Assembly (NCBI GenBank): GCA_021647205.1
Contig: JAKIVD010000009.1
Coordinates: 1 to 64,000 of the forward strand
Length of the DNA stretch: 64,000 nt
Reading direction: 5' to 3'
Origin: Bacteroidales bacterium
GTDB taxonomy: Bacteria > Bacteroidota > Bacteroidia > Bacteroidales > F082
Made by a program: the position numbers and the translations under genes
In this document: one piece after another, positions 60,841 through 64,000 of the stretch
Position numbering within the stretch: the stretch's first letter is position 1
How the letters are laid out: each line of letters starts with the position of its first letter
Notes under the pieces: generated by a model
Told to the model about the DNA's origin: nothing
Databases searched by the model: none
Seen by the model: only the letters and a program-made list of their open reading frames with translations

Positions 60841-61038
60841 ATGATCATTATTCCAGTAAAAGAAGGTGAAAACATCGACCGGGCCTTGAAGAAGTTTAAA
60901 CGTAAGTTTGAAAAAACAGGTGCAATGAGGGAGTTGCGTTCACGCCAGCGGTTCACAAAACCATCGGTTGTCAACAGGGAGCAACGCCTGAAAGCCATTT
61001 ACGTTCAGCAACTTCGACAGGCTGAAGAGGGCCTGTAA
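60841..61038 (+). CDS. rpsU: 30S ribosomal protein bS21
   Basis: 65 residues, with the bS21 pattern VKEGENIDRALKKFKRKFEK and basic helices RELRSRQRFTKPS and REQRLKAIY. In Bacteroidota bS21 sits near the 16S 3' end, where it helps to occlude the anti-SD sequence. The position upstream of xerC, hpf, the tRNA cluster and tuf is conserved in the phylum. The GAGGT preceding the start codon may allow translation by ribosomes lacking bS21, giving feedback control; this is inferred from the known system. Confidence 0.95.
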   Translation: MIIIPVKEGENIDRALKKFKRKFEKTGAMRELRSRQRFTKPSVVNREQRLKAIYVQQLRQAEEGL

Positions 61039-61093
61039 CAAGACCCCAACAGGGATTTTTAAGAAGAAGTTTTGATTCAGTGGTATTTTTTAC

Positions 61094-61101
61094 TATATTT
61101 G
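61094..61101 (+). promoter_or_regulatory. Predicted -7 motif of xerC
   Basis: TATATTTG, an exact TAnnTTTG match, 23 nt before the ATG at 61125. It lies inside the longer reading frame starting at 61080, which argues for the downstream start. Confidence 0.5.
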
Positions 61102-61124
61102 AATCGGAATTTCTTCTTTTTTTT

Positions 61125-62027
61125 ATGAGGGCAACAAACGGCAATTTTCTTCAATATATTTCCACAGAAAAAAGGTATTCAAAACATACCCTGACTGCTT
61201 ATAAACATGATCTCCGGTCTTTTGCCGACTTCCTGGCCGAAGAATATGACCAGGACAATATAGAATACGCCAGTCCCGAAATGATCAGAACCTGGGTAGT
61301 GAAAATGATGGACAGTGGTTTATCAACACGCTCGGTCAACAGAAAAATCAGTACATTGAACTCGTATTACCGACACCTTATTATAAAGGGCGTTATTTTA
61401 AACAACCCGGCCAAGAATATTTCAACCCTTAAAAATGCCAGCCAACTACCGGTAGTAATCAGCCTGGAACAAATCAAAACCTATTTTGAAAGGAAGATTG
61501 ACGAAAGTGATTTTCCATCCGTAAGGAATAAACTCATCATAGACCTTTTGTACTCCAGCGGTATCAGGCGCACCGAATTAATTCTATTGACAACAACTTC
61601 CATCGACTTTGCGAATAAAACCCTAAAAGTGTCTGGTAAGCGCAATAAAGAAAGACTCATCCCGTTATCAAATCAAATGATGGAACAACTTCAAAAGTAT
61701 CTTGAGTTAAAGGAAGAGACTTTCAAAGGAGCCACCCCCCCCCTTATCGTTACGAACAAAGGGGGAAAAGCATATCCCAAATTTATTTACCGCATTGTGA
61801 ACAGCGAGCTGAAAGGTATTACCAGCACACGCAAAAGCCCGCATGTGCTGCGCCACACTTTCGCTACCCATTTACTGAACAATGGTGCCGACCTGAACAC
61901 CATTAAGGAATTGCTGGGGCACGCCAGTTTAACGGCAACACAGGTTTACACCCACACAACAATTGAACAGTTAAAATCAATATACAACCAGGCCCATCCC
62001 AGGGCCAAATTAAACAAAGGAGGTTAA
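61125..62027 (+). CDS. xerC: Tyrosine recombinase XerC/XerD type
   Basis: 300 residues from the ATG at 61125; the frame is open to 61080 but that start precedes the predicted promoter and adds a hydrophobic stretch foreign to the family. N-terminal SAM-like core-binding domain (1-105: YISTEKRYSKHTLTAYKHDL), catalytic domain with Arg148 (SSGIRRTEL), His240 and Arg243 (PHVLRHTFATHLL), His266 (LLGHASL) and Tyr275 (VYTHT). The XerC/D type resolves chromosome dimers at dif. ThrProProLeu 204-207 is encoded across a nine-C run (61735-61743). The end of the gene contains the SD sequence of hpf. Confidence 0.9.
   Translation: MRATNGNFLQYISTEKRYSKHTLTAYKHDLRSFADFLAEEYDQDNIEYASPEMIRTWVVKMMDSGLSTRSVNRKISTLNSYYRHLIIKGVILNNPAKNISTLKNASQLPVVISLEQIKTYFERKIDESDFPSVRNKLIIDLLYSSGIRRTELILLTTTSIDFANKTLKVSGKRNKERLIPLSNQMMEQLQKYLELKEETFKGATPPLIVTNKGGKAYPKFIYRIVNSELKGITSTRKSPHVLRHTFATHLLNNGADLNTIKELLGHASLTATQVYTHTTIEQLKSIYNQAHPRAKLNKGG
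62016..62025 (+). promoter_or_regulatory. Strong Shine-Dalgarno before hpf
   Basis: AAAGGAGGTT contains eight contiguous bases (AAGGAGGT) complementary to the 16S 3' end, 5 nt (from GGAGG) before the hpf ATG at 62029 and within the last codons of xerC. It is the strongest SD noticed in the window. Confidence 0.65.
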
Positions 62028-62028
62028 T

Positions 62029-62325
62029 ATGAGAGTTAACATCAATTCGGTTCATTTTAAAACCGACACCAAGCTGGAAAACTTCATCGAACGGAAAATT
62101 GGTAAGCTTTCGGGCATGTTTGAAGGCGTAATTGGCTCGGAAGTGACGCTCAAAGTGGAGCAATCTGAGAAAAAAGACAACAAAATTGCCGAGATCAGGC
62201 TCCTGATCAAAGGCTACGATTTGTATGCAAAGAAACAAAGCAAAACCTTTGAAGAGGCAACGGACACTGCCGTTGACGCACTTAAAAAACAATTGGAGAA
62301 ATACAAAGGAAGGCACAAAAAATAA
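62029..62325 (+). CDS. hpf: Ribosome hibernation promoting factor (HPF/RaiA, short form)
   Basis: 98 residues with the beta-alpha-beta-beta-beta-alpha fold of the family: INSVHFKTDTKLENFIERKI, the EVTLKVEQS strand, EIRLLIKGYDLYAKKQSKTF and the C-terminal helix EEATDTAVDALKKQLEKYKG. The short length lacks the dimerisation tail of long HPF. It binds the 30S subunit and inactivates ribosomes in slow growth. It starts 1 nt after the xerC stop and shares its transcript. The terminator at 62382-62411 ends the operon. Confidence 0.93.
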   Translation: MRVNINSVHFKTDTKLENFIERKIGKLSGMFEGVIGSEVTLKVEQSEKKDNKIAEIRLLIKGYDLYAKKQSKTFEEATDTAVDALKKQLEKYKGRHKK

Positions 62326-62349
62326 TAATTGGCTTTTTTTTTCAAAACC

Positions 62350-62381
62350 TTTGGTTATTCCACCTAAAGTATATATTTTTG
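62350..62381 (+). promoter_or_regulatory. Predicted promoter of the tRNA-tuf operon
   Basis: TTTG (62350-62353), a 20-nt spacer and TATTTTTG (62374-62381) form a full consensus promoter. Transcription would start about 62386-62388, inside the left arm of the overlapping terminator hairpin. Confidence 0.6.
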
Positions 62382-62411
62382 CAGACCTTTTTCGCGAGAG
62401 GTCTGTTTTTT
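62382..62411 (+). terminator. Intrinsic terminator of the rpsU-xerC-hpf operon
   Basis: CAGACCT (62382-62388) pairs with AGGTCTG (62399-62405), followed by six T (62406-62411). The left arm begins directly after the -7 motif of the next promoter. Confidence 0.75.
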
Positions 62412-62481
62412 ATGTCGGCTCGTTCTGAAAGTATTGAAAACAAGGCTCAGCAAGAGTTTCGAGCCAGTTAAAATTGAGTAT

Positions 62482-62555
62482 GCCAACATAGCTCAGTTGG
62501 CCAGAGCAGCTGATTTGTAATCAGCCGGTCGGGGGTTCGAATCCCTCTGTTGGCT
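62482..62555 (+). tRNA. tRNA-Thr (TGT)
   Basis: Acceptor GCCAACA/TGTTGGC, anticodon stem GCTGA/TCAGC with loop TTTGTAA (anticodon TGT, threonine), T-arm GGGGG-TTCGAAT-CCCTC. First of four tRNAs before tuf. No CCA encoded. Confidence 0.95.
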
Positions 62556-62583
62556 CAAGTTCTTAAAAAATATTGAAAAACCG

Positions 62584-62665
62584 GGGGAGATACCGAAGCG
62601 GTCAAACGGGGCAGACTGTAAATCTGTTGGCTCAGCCTTCGGAGGTTCGAATCCTCCTCTCCCCA
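62584..62665 (+). tRNA. tRNA-Tyr (GTA)
   Basis: Acceptor GGGGAGA/TCTCCCC, anticodon stem CAGA/TCTG region with loop containing GTA, a long class II variable arm (GGCTCAGCC), T-arm GGAGG-TTCGAAT-CCTCC, discriminator A. Confidence 0.95.
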
Positions 62666-62734
62666 CAGATTAGTTGAAAGTGCTGAGTTAAAAGTTAGAA
62701 AGATTGCTTTAAACTCGAAACTCAAAACTGCTTT

Positions 62735-62807
62735 GCGGGAGTAGCTCATTTGGTAGAGCGATAGCCTTCCAAGCTATAGGTGGTCGGTTCGAGCCCGATC
62801 TCCCGCT
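62735..62807 (+). tRNA. tRNA-Gly (TCC)
   Basis: Acceptor GCGGGAG/CTCCCGC, anticodon stem ATAGC/GCTAT with loop CTTCCAA (anticodon TCC, glycine), T-arm TCGG-TTCGAGC-CCGA, discriminator T. Confidence 0.95.
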
Positions 62808-62815
62808 CAGGTTTT

Positions 62816-62887
62816 GCCGGGGTAGCTCAGGGGTAGAGCGCTTCCTTGGTAAGGAAGAGGTCACGAGTTCAATTCTCGTCCTCGGCT
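62816..62887 (+). tRNA. tRNA-Thr (GGT)
   Basis: Acceptor GCCGGGG/CCTCGGC (one wobble), anticodon stem CTTCC/GGAAG with loop TTGGTAA (anticodon GGT, threonine), T-arm ACGAG-TTCAATT-CTCGT. Last tRNA, 56 nt before the tuf ATG. Confidence 0.95.
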
Positions 62888-62943
62888 CATGAAGAAAATT
62901 ATTTATTAATTTACATTAATCGTTTTTAAAACAATCTTTTGTT

Positions 62944-64000
62944 ATGGCTAAAGAAAAATTCGACCGTTCCAAACCGCATGTAAACATTGGAACAATTGGA
63001 CATGTTGATCACGGAAAAACAACTCTGACAGCTGCCATCACGCTTTCATTACAAGACGCGGGTTTGGCAGAATTTGCATCTTTTGATTCCATCGACAATG
63101 CTCCAGAAGAAAAAGAAAGAGGTATTACTATTAATACTGCGCATGTAGAATACGCAACCGAGAACCGTCACTACGCCCACGTTGACTGTCCCGGTCATGC
63201 TGACTACGTAAAGAATATGGTAACCGGTGCTGCCCAGATGGACGGTGCCATCCTTGTTGTTGCCGCTACTGACGGCCCCATGCCACAAACCCGCGAGCAC
63301 ATCCTGCTGGCACGCCAGGTAGGTGTACCACGTCTGGTTGTTTTTATGAACAAAGTGGACATGGTTGACGACGAAGAACTGCTCGAACTGGTTGACATGG
63401 AAATCAGGGACCTGCTCAGCTTCTACGATTTTGACGGCGACAACACTCCCGTAATCCAGGGTTCTGCACTTGGTGCCTTGAACCAGGAAGCAAAATGGGT
63501 AGAAAAAGTGAAGGAATTAATGGCTGCTTGCGACGAGTGGATTCCACTCCCAACACGCGACCAGGACAAGCCTTTCCTAATGCCGATTGAAGATGTTTTC
63601 TCGATTACAGGCCGCGGAACAGTGGCCACCGGAAGAATTGAAACAGGGGTGATCAATACAGGCGACCCTGTTGACATTATTGGAATGGGTGCTGAGAAAC
63701 TGAAATCAGTTGTTACAGGTGTTGAAATGTTCCGTAAGATCCTTGACCGCGGTGAAGCTGGTGACAACGCCGGTTTGCTGTTGAGGGGTATCGACAAAAA
63801 CGAAATTAGAAGGGGAATGGTCATTGCCAAACCCGGTAGTGTAACCCCTCACAAAAATTTCAAAGCCGAGGTGTATATCCTGAAGAAAGAAGAAGGTGGC
63901 CGTCACACGCCATTCCACAATAAATATCGTCCGCAGTTCTATTTCAGGACAACCGACGTAACAGGTGAAATCATGCTTCCCGACGGTGTTGAGATGGTGA
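62944..64000 (+). CDS. tuf: Elongation factor Tu (3' end beyond the window)
   Basis: The frame opens with [20 protein letters not shown] and runs for 352 codons to the window edge; EF-Tu has about 395 residues, so ~45 C-terminal residues are missing. G1 GHVDHGKT, G2 region RGITIN, G3 DCPGHADY, G4 NKVD and G5 GSALGA are all present, followed by domain 2 ([17 protein letters not shown]) and domain 3 ([19 protein letters not shown]). It delivers aminoacyl-tRNA to the ribosome. It is co-transcribed with the four tRNAs upstream. No SD precedes the ATG. Confidence 0.97.
   Translation, partial: MAKEKFDRSKPHVNIGTIGHVDHGKTTLTAAITLSLQDAGLAEFASFDSIDNAPEEKERGITINTAHVEYATENRHYAHVDCPGHADYVKNMVTGAAQMDGAILVVAATDGPMPQTREHILLARQVGVPRLVVFMNKVDMVDDEELLELVDMEIRDLLSFYDFDGDNTPVIQGSALGALNQEAKWVEKVKELMAACDEWIPLPTRDQDKPFLMPIEDVFSITGRGTVATGRIETGVINTGDPVDIIGMGAEKLKSVVTGVEMFRKILDRGEAGDNAGLLLRGIDKNEIRRGMVIAKPGSVTPHKNFKAEVYILKKEEGGRHTPFHNKYRPQFYFRTTDVTGEIMLPDGVEMV

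Noticed and set aside
62555-62749. 64-codon minus-strand frame across the tRNA cluster
   Set aside because: It overlaps two intact tRNA genes on the other strand.

Overview
The window reads as chromosomal DNA of a free-living member of the Bacteroidota (Bacteroidia, probably near Marinilabiliales/Prolixibacteraceae; the rank below phylum is inference). Support: several secreted proteins end in type IX secretion (T9SS) C-terminal sorting domains; there are SusC-like TonB-dependent receptors (TBDRs), TlpA-type lipoprotein/periplasmic thioredoxins with an N-terminal DUF4369-like part, a DUF349 protein and an M16 protease; many genes are preceded by the Bacteroidota sigma-ABfr -7 motif TAnnTTTG rather than a -10 TATAAT; Shine-Dalgarno sequences are nearly absent; and the right end carries the phylum-typical order rpsU - xerC - hpf - tRNA cluster - tuf.

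Layout. 0.2-6.1 kb: two T9SS-exported surface proteins (a receptor-L/LRR protein and a PKD-repeat protein) around a PPK2 polyphosphate kinase. 6.2-13.9 kb: TlpA-like thioredoxin, LutA-type Fe-S oxidoreductase, the aroB-aroA shikimate pair, a 7TM-HD phosphodiesterase and an NlpC/P60 hydrolase. 14.2-20 kb: an FMN riboswitch with its own intrinsic terminator controlling a TBDR, followed by a paralogous TBDR. 20-24 kb: NPP-type and PhoD-type phosphoesterases, then chorismate synthase. 24-31 kb: DUF349 protein, patatin/beta-barrel protein, trans-sulfuration enzyme, ferritin-like protein. 31-33.3 kb: a two-gene amino-sugar salvage operon (AmgK-like kinase fused to a RapZ C-terminal domain, then a MurU-like nucleotidyltransferase). 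33.4-43.1 kb: M16 protease, AddB-like nuclease, and a four-gene carbamoyltransferase - SGNH hydrolase - DUF5989 - SxtJ-like operon. 43.2-44.8 kb: a decayed IS3-family element with an internal structured RNA candidate, next to a TBDR-like fragment. 44.8-50 kb: a giant AsmA-like protein and an endonuclease/exonuclease/phosphatase protein. 50.2-55 kb: ECF sigma factor plus membrane TPR protein (anti-sigma-like), convergent with a membrane-anchored TPR-CHAT protease. 55-60.8 kb: a cohesin/dockerin-like T9SS protein, a second TlpA-like protein, tRNA-Val, dipeptidyl peptidase IV and an orphan T9SS tail. 60.8-64 kb: rpsU, xerC, hpf, four tRNAs and tuf (cut by the window end).

Most of the window is ordinary housekeeping. 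The strongest candidates for something undescribed are (i) the sigma / membrane-TPR / TPR-CHAT module, whose predicted topology puts a caspase-like protease on the same side of the membrane as the sensory domain of the putative anti-sigma factor, reminiscent of the Craspase logic; (ii) the FMN-riboswitch-controlled outer-membrane receptor, a predicted flavin importer; (iii) the AmgK-RapZ fusion linking cell-wall sugar recycling with a domain known to sense glucosamine-6-phosphate; (iv) a promoter-helices-terminator RNA gene inside the IS3 remnant. All calls come from reading the sequence and translations; no database search was possible.
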